64,000 nt of DNA, from positions 3,613 through 67,612 of the forward strand of contig CAZSXT010000020.1 of assembly GCA_964611435.1 (NCBI GenBank). The letters run 5' to 3'. Position numbers and translations under genes: made by a program. This document shows positions 44,401-53,154 of this stretch, piece after piece (the first letter of the stretch is position 1; each line of letters opens with the position of its first letter). The stretch comes from JAYPHU01 sp964611435 (lineage in GTDB: Bacteria; Pseudomonadota; Alphaproteobacteria; Rhodospirillales; UBA2165). Under the pieces are notes generated by a model. It saw nothing but the letters and a program-made list of their open reading frames with translations, was not told the DNA's origin and did not search any database.

Positions 44401-45414
44401 TTACATGACCATCTTTGTGGCTTTGTCGTTCCCCTTCATGGCGTTGTCCGTCCACAGGCCCTGGGCCTTGTAGAACTCAACGGCAGCCGGGTGATACGGC
44501 ACCATCGGCACAGAGGTCACCGCGTTCTTCTGAGAGAAGCCCCGGAAAATCGGGCTGGCCTTGGTGAACGCTGCGGTGCCTTTCCACAATGCTTCAGTAA
44601 TTTTCTTAGCCGTCGCATTGTCCAGGTCCTTATGAGTCATCAGATATGTATCATAAGTAATCAGATTGGTCGGACCCATGATTCCCAGCGGCGGGATTGC
44701 TTTTGGGAAGTGGGCGAGCTGCAGACCCGGGAACATCATTTCCCGCATCTTAGCCAAGGCCGCCGGAGAATTGTCGAAGCTCAGGAACCGTACTTTTTCC
44801 TTGGCATGAATTTCCCGAATGATCGGCATGCCAACGGCGCCCCAGCTGGAATCCACTCGCCCGGCGCCGAAGGTTTTGACGCCGTCAACGACGCCGGTGA
44901 CCGGCACCTTCACCACGTCGTCCCAGGTGATGCCACCATTGGCCAGACCCGTCGCGATGGAGTGCGGTAACGTGGAGTGACCGCCAAAGTCGGACGCCAG
45001 TTTCTTGCCCTTCAACTCGCCGATCACTTTGACGGGCGAGTCATTCTTCACCATCAGACCCAGACGCAGCACATTGGGGCCGGACCGCAGGATGCGATAG
45101 TTGGTGCGCTTTTTCTTGGCTTTGTTGCCGCCCGTGACTTCCAGAAAAATGGAGCTGGCGGTAATCACCGAGAGTTTGATCTCGCCATTATTATGCGCGT
45201 CGAGATAGGCATCCGGACCGGCGAACGGCCGGACCACAAAACGCATATCGGAATTGTCGGTCAGTGTCTTGGCCATGGCGGTACCGACCCGGTTCATCAG
45301 ACTACCCTGACGGTCAGTGGCGATGACCATGGTCTGCGCCTGGGCCACGCCCGCCGCAAACGTCATCAAACCGGCGCCAAGCGCCAGTGCTGTAAACTTC
45401 TTAGATACGTTCAT
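44401..45414 (-). CDS. TAXI-family TRAP transporter substrate-binding protein, copy 2
   Basis: This 337-residue periplasmic receptor has a signal peptide (residues 1 to about 26, ending in VAQAQ). MVIATDRQGSLMNRVGTAMAK opens the mature fold, and YRILRSGPNVLRLGLMVK and VPMVPYHPAAVEFYKAQG are family-type segments. A strong RBS (GGGAGGTTATCA) precedes the ATG. It lies 117 bp downstream of its fused permease, the reverse of the gene order in copy 1. It diverges substantially from the copy 1 receptor, suggesting a different ligand. Confidence 0.9.
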   Translation of the reverse strand: MNVSKKFTALALGAGLMTFAAGVAQAQTMVIATDRQGSLMNRVGTAMAKTLTDNSDMRFVVRPFAGPDAYLDAHNNGEIKLSVITASSIFLEVTGGNKAKKKRTNYRILRSGPNVLRLGLMVKNDSPVKVIGELKGKKLASDFGGHSTLPHSIATGLANGGITWDDVVKVPVTGVVDGVKTFGAGRVDSSWGAVGMPIIREIHAKEKVRFLSFDNSPAALAKMREMMFPGLQLAHFPKAIPPLGIMGPTNLITYDTYLMTHKDLDNATAKKITEALWKGTAAFTKASPIFRGFSQKNAVTSVPMVPYHPAAVEFYKAQGLWTDNAMKGNDKATKMVM

Positions 45415-45531
45415 TGATAACCTCCCAATGGTTAAAAGCCGTGTATACGCGTAAAGTTTATTAGTGAATCATTATCCGTCACTCTGATATCCATATCAAT
45501 AGAACAAATAAGGCGGATGGACGATTTGGAC

Positions 45532-47508
45532 CTACCCAGTCTCGCCAGTCGGCTGAGAGCGCGCTTTTAATTGCAAGGCCGTGATGCCGATGGTGACAAT
45601 CGCTGCGCCGCCGATCATCGGCCACGAAAGGCCCATCCCCAGCGGGATCACCATAATGATGACGCCGCAAAGCCCAATCAGAATTTGCTCAACGATCGAC
45701 ATATTCCTGAACATGTAGCCGGCCATGCCCACCGCCAATAGCGCCACGCCGATACTGGTCTTGATCGCGGCGATCACGATCTCCCCGGCGGAACCTTCGA
45801 AAATCAGGCCCGGCTGGAAGACAAACACGAACGGCACCACATAAGCGGCGATCCCCAAGCGCACCCCGGCCAGCCCTGTCTTCCAAAAATCCGTGTTAGC
45901 CACCGCACATGCGGCAAAAGTGGCGATACAGATGGGTGGGGTAATCATCGACAGCATGCCGAAGTAGAAGATGAACAGATGCGCTGCCATTTTCGGGATG
46001 CCCACCTGTTCCAACGCGGGCGCGATCAACAGGGCCAGCATCAGGTAAATCACGCCCGACGGCATGCCCATCCCGAGGATAATGCAGACCAATGCCGTCA
46101 TCAAAAGAAGACTCAGCGCACTGTCGCCCGCCATTTCGGTCAGCAGCAGGGAGAAGTTAAAGCCCAGGGTGGAAATCTGGATCGAACCGATAATCATACC
46201 CGCCAGTGCCGTGATGATCACCAGTTCCAACACGGTCTGCCCGGTCTCCCGCACCGCGAGCCAAAGCTTGTTCAACGACGGCCGCGTCGCAGGATTGAAG
46301 AACGCTACGACGATGGTCACTCCGACCGCCAGCATGGCCGACTCGCCGGGTTCCCACGCCTCGACCAAAAGCGTCCAGATCAACAGGAAAATCGGGATGA
46401 TGAAAATCCAGCCTCGCGCCAGGATATTCCCCACCGAGGGCGCATCGGACGTGTCGACGGGTTTAAGGTTTCGCTTCGCCGCTTCCAGATCCACCTGCAT
46501 AAACAGCGCCAGATAGTACATCAGGGCCGGCAAGGCGGCTGCAATAATGACCTCTCCATAGGTCACCCCCATCACGTCAACCATCAGGAACGCGACAATG
46601 CCCATCACGGGCGGCATGATCTGCCCGCCCGTGGACGCCACAGCCTCAATGGCGGCGGCCACATGGCCCCGATAACCGGACTTGCGCATCATTGGGATGG
46701 TGATCGGACCGTCCATCACCACGTTGGAAACAGCGCTGCCGGAGATCGTGCCGAACAAGCTGGACGCCACCACGGCGACCTTGGCCGGTCCGCCCCGGTA
46801 CTTGCCCATTGTGGTCAGCGCAAAGTCGTTCAGGAACTTATCCCCGTTGGCCGCAAACAGCACCCTGCCGAACAAGATGAAGGCGACGATAATGCTGGTG
46901 GTCACATCCAGGGGCGTGCCCAGCAGCGCATTGTTGTCGAGGTAAAGATACGTGGCGATGCGGTTCAATGATGTGCTCGGCACATTCAACAGGCCCGGCG
47001 CCAAATGGGACAAGGCGGAGTAACTGATGAACACCGCTCCCATCACAACCAGCGCCCAGCCGGTCGCCCGGCGGGTGGCTTCGAACACCAGTAAGACAGC
47101 CGCATAGCCCAGGATAACCCGTTCCGGACGCAACTCGCCGATGGTCTCGACAATATCCCGATAAGACGCCACGACAAAAAGACCGCAGATCAAACAGGCG
47201 AGCGCAAACATCCAATCATACCACGGTACATCATTATTGGGATTCTCACGGTTCGCCTTCAATCCGATGAAGATCGCCGCCATGGCGAGGGCGAAGATCA
47301 GTGCCAGAAACTGTTCCTTGAATACGGCAAAGCCAATGATGTGGTGCAAGTTGATGGACCAGCCGGCGCAGAGGATGGTAATCGCCGCCACCAGAAAATT
47401 CTGGACGTAGAGCGGCCCACCGCTGAGCTGACGCCACTTACGGGTGCCCATCAGGTCTTCCACCTGTTCGGGGTTCTCTGCGGCCGCAGCCGGATTTTCA
47501 GTACTCAT
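45532..47508 (-). CDS. TRAP transporter fused permease (4TM+12TM), copy 2
   Basis: This 658-residue inner-membrane protein fuses DctQ- and DctM-like parts. SSLFGTISGSAVSNVVMDG, IEAVASTGGQIMPPVMGI and GMGMPSGVIYLMLALLIAP correspond to conserved segments of copy 1. I chose ATG at 47508 (codon 46 of a longer open frame) because AGGTAGGCGC precedes it and the additional N-terminal residues look non-coding. It is divergent from the VOC gene, and the 178 bp between hold both promoters, which I could not resolve. Confidence 0.92.
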   Translation of the reverse strand: MSTENPAAAAENPEQVEDLMGTRKWRQLSGGPLYVQNFLVAAITILCAGWSINLHHIIGFAVFKEQFLALIFALAMAAIFIGLKANRENPNNDVPWYDWMFALACLICGLFVVASYRDIVETIGELRPERVILGYAAVLLVFEATRRATGWALVVMGAVFISYSALSHLAPGLLNVPSTSLNRIATYLYLDNNALLGTPLDVTTSIIVAFILFGRVLFAANGDKFLNDFALTTMGKYRGGPAKVAVVASSLFGTISGSAVSNVVMDGPITIPMMRKSGYRGHVAAAIEAVASTGGQIMPPVMGIVAFLMVDVMGVTYGEVIIAAALPALMYYLALFMQVDLEAAKRNLKPVDTSDAPSVGNILARGWIFIIPIFLLIWTLLVEAWEPGESAMLAVGVTIVVAFFNPATRPSLNKLWLAVRETGQTVLELVIITALAGMIIGSIQISTLGFNFSLLLTEMAGDSALSLLLMTALVCIILGMGMPSGVIYLMLALLIAPALEQVGIPKMAAHLFIFYFGMLSMITPPICIATFAACAVANTDFWKTGLAGVRLGIAAYVVPFVFVFQPGLIFEGSAGEIVIAAIKTSIGVALLAVGMAGYMFRNMSIVEQILIGLCGVIIMVIPLGMGLSWPMIGGAAIVTIGITALQLKARSQPTGETG

Positions 47509-47686
47509 GCGCCTACCTGTAAATGCCGCCGGATTTTGGACCGGCTTAAATTTATGGGAGCACACTATTATGTATTTGGGTTCGAGAAAAGCGTATGCTG
47601 ATGGCGATCGATGGAAACTCTTGGAAAGCACACGGGAACGCAATAAGCTTCGGAAAGATCAATAATCACATCGATGGGGATGGCAA

Positions 47687-48208
47687 ATGGACCAAACGAC
47701 ACCCAAATCGGACGTTCGCAAGGAGCCCTTGCTTGATCTGGACTTTCTCTCCCACGGCACCGTGGAATGCTATGACCTGGACGCCACCCGCCGCTTCTAT
47801 GAAGAGGTCCTGGGCATGGAGGTGGTGCAGACCAGCGCGCGTTCCATCATGGTCCGGCTCAACAGCACGACAACCATCGCCGCCGTCGCCAGCAAAGGCG
47901 GGACCAGCGCCGGGCTCTATAATCATTTCGGTTTCGATGTCGAAACCAAGGAACAGGTGGATGAGGCCTATCAGAAAGTCCTGAAGGTCAAAGACGAATA
48001 CGGCATCAAGAAAATCACCAAACCCGTCGGTCAGCACGGGACCTATTCCTTTTACATTGTCGATTTGGATGAGAACTGGTGGGAAATCTTGGAGAACCCC
48101 AAGGGCGGCTATACGTACGTCTTTGACGTGGATGAGAACGCCGCCGACTGGCGGGATCAGAACCACGGCCAGGGCCGCCGGGAAAAATGGGAAGAAAAGA
48201 ACTCATGA
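47687..48208 (+). CDS. VOC-superfamily (glyoxalase/dioxygenase-like) protein
   Basis: This 173-residue protein has the paired beta-alpha-beta-beta-beta units of the vicinal oxygen chelate fold. The metal ligands appear to be H23 (LSHGTVECYD), H80 (LYNHFGFD) and E133 (WWEILENP), a complete three-residue site. Roles in the family include extradiol dioxygenase, glyoxalase and epimerase. Its stop overlaps the start of the TauD gene (ATGA), so the two are translated together. Confidence 0.88.
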   Translation: MDQTTPKSDVRKEPLLDLDFLSHGTVECYDLDATRRFYEEVLGMEVVQTSARSIMVRLNSTTTIAAVASKGGTSAGLYNHFGFDVETKEQVDEAYQKVLKVKDEYGIKKITKPVGQHGTYSFYIVDLDENWWEILENPKGGYTYVFDVDENAADWRDQNHGQGRREKWEEKNS

Positions 48209-49089
48209 GCGGTACAGCGACCCTTTCCGCCGAGGTCAAACCTTTCGACAACGGCGCCGGTGCGGAAATCGCCGGGATCGATCTCTCCCAGCCCTTGCGG
48301 GAAGAAGATTTCAAAGTCTGGCGGGATGCGTTCCTGAAATACGGCACCATTGTTTTTCATGATCAGGATTTCACCCCGGCCCAGCATGTGGCGGCCAGCG
48401 AATGGTTCGGCCCGCTGGAAGTGTTTCCCGACCCCAAGGACCAGGCGGTCGGCTTCGATACGATATTGCGGGTCACCAATGTGGAGAAAGACACCGGCGG
48501 CATCCGGTCCTACGCCAATGATGTCGGCTTCAAGTCTTTCATCCTGGGCACCGGCGACTGGCACATTGACAGTTCTTACCGGGCCAATCCCGGAAAGGCG
48601 TCGCTGCTCTATGCCATCGAAATTCCCAACGAAGGGGGCGACACCAAGTTCGCCAATACCCGCCTCGCCTATGAGGCCATGCCGGAAAAACGGAAGAAAG
48701 AACTGGCGGATGTCTATGTCATTCACGACTTCAACGCCATCCGCCGGCGCAAGGGCCTGCCGCTGCGCCCGGCCCATGTGGCCAAGATCACGCCGCCCGT
48801 ACGCCACAAGCTGGTAACGCCGCTGCCCGATGGCACCCATGTCCTGATGATCGGCAATCACGCCGAATGCATTGAAGACATTCCCCGCGACGAGAGCGAA
48901 GCGATGCTGGAAGAGCTCAAGCAATGGTGCATCAAGCCGGAGTTCGTCTATCACCACAAATGGAAGGTGGGCGACATGGTGATGTGGGACAATAAATCAA
49001 TCATGCACCGGGCCATGCCGTACGATATGGAGAACGAGCGCCGGCTCCTGCACCGTACCACCATCGCCGGCGAGCCCACGGTCATCTAG
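48205..49089 (+). CDS. TauD/TfdA-family Fe(II)/2-oxoglutarate dioxygenase, copy 2
   Basis: This 294-residue enzyme is close to classic TauD/TfdA. The iron ligands are H120-x-D122 (TGDWHIDSSY) and H268 (SIMHRAMPYD), and R284 (LLHRTTIAGE) binds 2-oxoglutarate. ATG at 48205 is chosen because it overlaps the VOC stop and fits the family; an upstream in-frame start at 48187 is inside that gene. Family members hydroxylate taurine, alkylsulfates or aryloxyacetates. It precedes the second HyuAB pair, as copy 1 precedes the first. Confidence 0.93.
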   Translation: MSGTATLSAEVKPFDNGAGAEIAGIDLSQPLREEDFKVWRDAFLKYGTIVFHDQDFTPAQHVAASEWFGPLEVFPDPKDQAVGFDTILRVTNVEKDTGGIRSYANDVGFKSFILGTGDWHIDSSYRANPGKASLLYAIEIPNEGGDTKFANTRLAYEAMPEKRKKELADVYVIHDFNAIRRRKGLPLRPAHVAKITPPVRHKLVTPLPDGTHVLMIGNHAECIEDIPRDESEAMLEELKQWCIKPEFVYHHKWKVGDMVMWDNKSIMHRAMPYDMENERRLLHRTTIAGEPTVI

Positions 49090-49110
49090 CCGGATTTCAA
49101 GGACCACTGC

Positions 49111-51192
49111 GTGACCCCATCAACCTCTTCCTCCAACGGTCTGCGTCTGGCCGCCGATATCGGCGGCACGTTTACCGATACTGCCGCCTTCGACGAAACA
49201 ACCGGACAGCTCTATTGGGGCAAAGCCCTCTCTACGCCGTCAGCCCTGGTCCAAGGCATCAGCAACGGAGTCGAAAAAACCGGCCTCGCCATGAAAGATG
49301 CGACGCTCTTTCTGCATGGCTCCACCATCGCCATCAACACGATCCTGGAACGCACCGGCGCGGAAACGGCTTTGGTCATTACCGAAGGCTTCCGCGACGT
49401 GTACGAGATCGGCCGGGTGAACAGGCCTGACGCCTATAACCTGTTCTTCAAAAAACATGTGCCACTGATCGATCGGGCGCACCGGTTCGAAGTGCCGGAA
49501 CGTATGTATGCCGAAGGCGATATCCGCACGCCCTTGGACGAGGCCAAAATGACCGCCTTGGCCAAGAACCTCAAAAACGTGGAGAGCGTCGCGGTGCTGT
49601 TCCTCCACGCCTATGCCAATCCGGTCCATGAAATTCGCGCCAAAGAAATCCTGGAACAGGAATGCCCCGGCCTTTTTGTCAGCGTGTCCCACGAATTGTC
49701 CCAAGAGTACCGGGAATACGAACGATGCTCCACGGTCTCGGCCAATGCTTATATCGGACCGAAGGTCCGGGACTATCTGGCCGGGATCGAGGACCATATC
49801 CGCGAGGAGGGGTTCGACGGGCCGTTCCTGGTGGTGCAATCCACCGGCGGGCTGTATGAGGCCGAGCAGGCCAAGTCCGAATGCATACGCATGCTGGAAT
49901 CGGGTCCGGCGGCGGGCGTGATCGGCACCAAAGCGCTCTGCGAGATCATCGGCCTGGAAGACGCCATTTCTTTTGATATGGGCGGCACCACCGCCAAGTC
50001 CGGCGTGATCTACAAGGGCGAAGTGCTGACCACCGGCAACACATTGGTCGGCGGCTATGACCAGGGCCTGCCCATTCAAATCTCCATGATGGATATTTTC
50101 GAGGTCGGCACCGGCGGCGGCAGCCTTGCCTATTTGGATGAAGCCGGCGCGCTTCACGTGGGCCCGCAAAGCGCTGGCGCCGATCCCGGCCCGGCCTGCT
50201 ATGGATTGGGTGGCGACCGGCCCACGGTGACCGACGCCAATCTGGCGCTGGGCCGCTTGGACGGCGGCAAGTTCTTAGGCGGCGAGATGGCCCTTGATAA
50301 AGCGGCCGCCGAGAAAGCCATCGAAACCCATATCGGCAAGCCGTTGAACCTGGACGTGACCCAGGCCGCGGACGGCATTTTGCGGATTGCCTCGACCGCC
50401 ATGTCCTATGCGGTGAAAGGTGTTTCGACGGAGCGTGGGTTGGACGCCGCGGCCTTCGCCATGGTCGCCTATGGGGGCGCCGGTCCGCTGCACGCCACCC
50501 AGGTTGCCCGCGAAATCGGCATGAAGCAGATCATCATCCCCCTGTCGCCCGGCAATTATTCCTCCTTCGGCATGCTGTTCTCCGATCTCAGGTATGACTA
50601 TGTGCGGACCGCCCCTGGCCGCCTCACCGATATAGATTTCGACCATGTCGAGAAACTCTACGCCGAAATGGTGGAGCAAGGCCGCGCCGCCATCGAGCGC
50701 ACCTCCATCGCGCCGGAAGATATTGTCATCAGCCGCGCCGCCGACATGCGTTATGTGGGACAAGAACACCCGGTCGCCGTCCCCCTGCCCGACGTTTTGT
50801 TCGAGGGACCGGATAGAGACGGCATGAAGCAAGCGTTCGATGACGTGCACAAAATCCGCTACGGCACCAACGCCCCGGCGGAGCCCGCAGAGATCGTCAG
50901 CCTGCGCTGTTCGGTCACCGGCGCGATGCCCGTCCCGGAACTGGCCAGACACGACATCGGTCCGGTGGAACCGGCATCGGACGCTATCACCGGCACACGA
51001 CCTGTGTTCTTCCACCGGGACCAGGGCTTTGTCGAGACCACGTGCTATGATCGGGCGAAGCTGACCGCCGGCAATGTGATCACCGGCCCGGCGGTGATCG
51101 AAGAACATGCCTCCACCACATTGCTGCCGCCCGGCGATACGCTCGAGGTGGATGCCTACCTCAATCTGGTGATCAACGTGGGAGGGGCGTAA
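49111..51192 (+). CDS. hyuA: HyuA: hydantoinase/oxoprolinase subunit A, copy 2
   Basis: This protein has exactly the same length as copy 1 (693 codons). It shows AADIGGTFTDTAAF at the N-terminus, HGSTIAINTILERTGAETAL, FDMGGTTAKSG, and AYGGAGPLHATQVAREIG. It is the ATP-binding subunit of a hydantoinase/oxoprolinase-type enzyme. The start is GTG at 49111, preceded by AAGGACCACTGC. It differs at roughly half of the positions by eye from copy 1, so the two are old paralogues and probably differ in substrate. HyuB follows after 3 bp. Confidence 0.93.
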   Translation: MTPSTSSSNGLRLAADIGGTFTDTAAFDETTGQLYWGKALSTPSALVQGISNGVEKTGLAMKDATLFLHGSTIAINTILERTGAETALVITEGFRDVYEIGRVNRPDAYNLFFKKHVPLIDRAHRFEVPERMYAEGDIRTPLDEAKMTALAKNLKNVESVAVLFLHAYANPVHEIRAKEILEQECPGLFVSVSHELSQEYREYERCSTVSANAYIGPKVRDYLAGIEDHIREEGFDGPFLVVQSTGGLYEAEQAKSECIRMLESGPAAGVIGTKALCEIIGLEDAISFDMGGTTAKSGVIYKGEVLTTGNTLVGGYDQGLPIQISMMDIFEVGTGGGSLAYLDEAGALHVGPQSAGADPGPACYGLGGDRPTVTDANLALGRLDGGKFLGGEMALDKAAAEKAIETHIGKPLNLDVTQAADGILRIASTAMSYAVKGVSTERGLDAAAFAMVAYGGAGPLHATQVAREIGMKQIIIPLSPGNYSSFGMLFSDLRYDYVRTAPGRLTDIDFDHVEKLYAEMVEQGRAAIERTSIAPEDIVISRAADMRYVGQEHPVAVPLPDVLFEGPDRDGMKQAFDDVHKIRYGTNAPAEPAEIVSLRCSVTGAMPVPELARHDIGPVEPASDAITGTRPVFFHRDQGFVETTCYDRAKLTAGNVITGPAVIEEHASTTLLPPGDTLEVDAYLNLVINVGGA

Positions 51193-51195
51193 GCC

Positions 51196-52953
51196 ATGAC
51201 AACCGACAGAACCTATCCCGCGACCGATCCAATCACCACGGAGATCGTGCGCAACGGCGTGCTGGCGGTGACCGAGGAAATGAAGACCAACCTCATGCGC
51301 ACCGCCTACAACACTATTATTTACGAGGCGCTGGATTTCACCGTCGGCCTGTTCACACCGGCAGGCGAGACCGTCTCCATCGGCATCGGCCTGCCCATGT
51401 TCATCCGGGGCATGGCGGAAACCGTGAAGGCCAAGATCAATCATTTCGGCCGGGAGAACATCTTGCCGGGTGATATCTATGTGACCAACGACGCCTATAT
51501 CACCGGCAGCCACTTGAACCATGTGACCTTTACCCTGCCGATCTTTGATGAAGAGGAACTGGTCGGCTTTTCCTGCTGCATGGCGCACTGGGTGGATATC
51601 GGCGGCGTCATCGGCGGCATGACCATGGATATCTGGTCCGAGGGATTGCAATTGCCGATCCTCAAGTATCAGAGCGAGGGCGTGGTCAACACGGATCTGG
51701 AAGAAATCATCAAGATGAACGTCCGCATCCCGGCCCGCGCCATGGGCGATCTGCGCGCCCAGATCACGGCGGTCAAAACCGGGGAGCGGCGGTTTTTGGA
51801 ACTGGTCCGGCGCTATGGCAAGGACGCCGTTCACGACAGCATCGCCGCCATCATGGATCACGCCGAGGCGGCGGCCCGTAAACGGACCCTCGCCATCCCC
51901 GATGGAGTCTACGAGGCTGAAAGTTTCCTGGATGACGACGGCGTCGATGTTGGTAAAAAAATTCCCATCCGCATCAAGATTACTATTGAAGGCGATGAGG
52001 CGACCATCGATCTCTCGGATGTCTCTGAACAGGTGCGGGGGTTCTTTAATTCCGGTGTGACCACCGGCCATGCCTGCGCGCAAGTGGCGTTCAAGTGCAT
52101 CACCTCCCCCACCGATTACCCGATCAACGACGGGGCATTCCGTAATCTCAAAACCATCGTCCCGATGGGCAAGGTGATCAGCGCGGTCCGGCCCGCGCCC
52201 ATGCGCTGGTGGATGACCTTCCCCATGACCGTTATCGACACCGTATTCAAGGCGCTGGAACCCTGCATTCCCGACCAAGTCATCGCCGGACACCACGCGG
52301 ACCTGGTGGTCGTGATGTTCCACGGCATTGATCCGCGCAGCCGGGAATTCTTCATCGGTAGCTTCGGCCCGCTGGGGGGCGGCTGGGGCGCAAAGATGAC
52401 CGAGGACGGGATGAACGGCGTGGTCTGCATCAATGACGGGGACACCCACAACAGTCCCGTCGAACAGAGCGAGGTCAAATCGCCCGTCCTGGTGGAAAGC
52501 AATTCCCTGATCCAGGATTCCGGGGGCGCCGGGCGCCAGCGCGGCGGACTCGGCATCGAACGGGTCACCCGGGTGCGCGGCAACGTGAACCTCAACACCC
52601 AAATCGAACGGATGAACTGCCGCCCCTGGGGCCTGGACGGCGGATTGGAAGCCACCGGCAATGAGGTGGCTCTCGAACTCGAAGGCGAGTGGAAGGAAGA
52701 TTTCCCAAACGCCAAGGTCCTTACCGCCAGCCTCAAGGACGGGGAAGCCTTCCGGCTTCGCTCCGGCGGCGGCGGCGGATTCGGCAACCCCCTGGACCGG
52801 CCGGCCGAAATCGTCGCCGAAGATGTGCGCCAGGGTTATGTCTCGCTGACGGCCGCACTCGACCTTTACGGCGTGATCGTCGATCCGGACACGTTCGCCG
52901 TGGACGAGGCCGCCACCGACAAACGCCGGGCTGAAATTCGCGGCGGCGCTTAG
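51196..52953 (+). CDS. hyuB: HyuB: hydantoinase/oxoprolinase subunit B, copy 2
   Basis: This 585-residue partner of the second HyuA opens with DPITTEIVRNGVLAVTEEM. Family segments include GDIYVTNDAYITGSHLNHV, SCCMAHWVDIGG and, near the C-terminus, LRSGGGGGFGNPLDRP. RBS GGGAGGGGCGT precedes the ATG. It ends the operon and overlaps by 4 bp, at the stops, with the convergent small CPCC gene. Confidence 0.93.
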   Translation: MTTDRTYPATDPITTEIVRNGVLAVTEEMKTNLMRTAYNTIIYEALDFTVGLFTPAGETVSIGIGLPMFIRGMAETVKAKINHFGRENILPGDIYVTNDAYITGSHLNHVTFTLPIFDEEELVGFSCCMAHWVDIGGVIGGMTMDIWSEGLQLPILKYQSEGVVNTDLEEIIKMNVRIPARAMGDLRAQITAVKTGERRFLELVRRYGKDAVHDSIAAIMDHAEAAARKRTLAIPDGVYEAESFLDDDGVDVGKKIPIRIKITIEGDEATIDLSDVSEQVRGFFNSGVTTGHACAQVAFKCITSPTDYPINDGAFRNLKTIVPMGKVISAVRPAPMRWWMTFPMTVIDTVFKALEPCIPDQVIAGHHADLVVVMFHGIDPRSREFFIGSFGPLGGGWGAKMTEDGMNGVVCINDGDTHNSPVEQSEVKSPVLVESNSLIQDSGGAGRQRGGLGIERVTRVRGNVNLNTQIERMNCRPWGLDGGLEATGNEVALELEGEWKEDFPNAKVLTASLKDGEAFRLRSGGGGGFGNPLDRPAEIVAEDVRQGYVSLTAALDLYGVIVDPDTFAVDEAATDKRRAEIRGGA

Positions 52954-53147
52954 TCCTTTAGTTTGATGTTGAGGGACGAGGCGCTGCCCCCGCAACAGGG
53001 GCAGCTCATGTTGGTCATAATCGTTTGCCGCTCTTCGTCGGTGAGGTCTTCTTCGGCCAGCATATCCTGCACCTGGCGGACAAAATTATCATGGAGGGAG
53101 CCGCCGAGGCTCACCCGTTCATGAGGCTGGAATTTATCGCCGCCCAT
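52950..53147 (-). CDS. Small 65-residue protein with a CPxC(C)GG motif, unknown function
   Basis: I do not recognise this protein. The chosen ATG at 53147 follows AAGGGTGAG and lies 7 bp after the stop of the luciferase-like gene. The frame is also open upstream into that gene, but there it is antisense-like noise. The protein is acidic in the middle (AEEDLTDEERQT) and ends with MSCPCCGGSASSLNIKLKD. The closely spaced cysteines suggest a metal or FeS site, or a redox pair. It is the last gene of the amidase-cupin-luciferase operon. Confidence 0.65.
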   Translation of the reverse strand: MGGDKFQPHERVSLGGSLHDNFVRQVQDMLAEEDLTDEERQTIMTNMSCPCCGGSASSLNIKLKD

Positions 53148-53154
53148 CTCACCC

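Noticed and set aside
50275..52995. A 906-codon open frame on the minus strand opposite HyuA and HyuB (copy 2)
   Set aside because: It lies fully antisense to two well-supported genes. Its composition (rich in H, D, G, R) is that expected from the reverse complement of GC-rich coding DNA. No family motif is visible.
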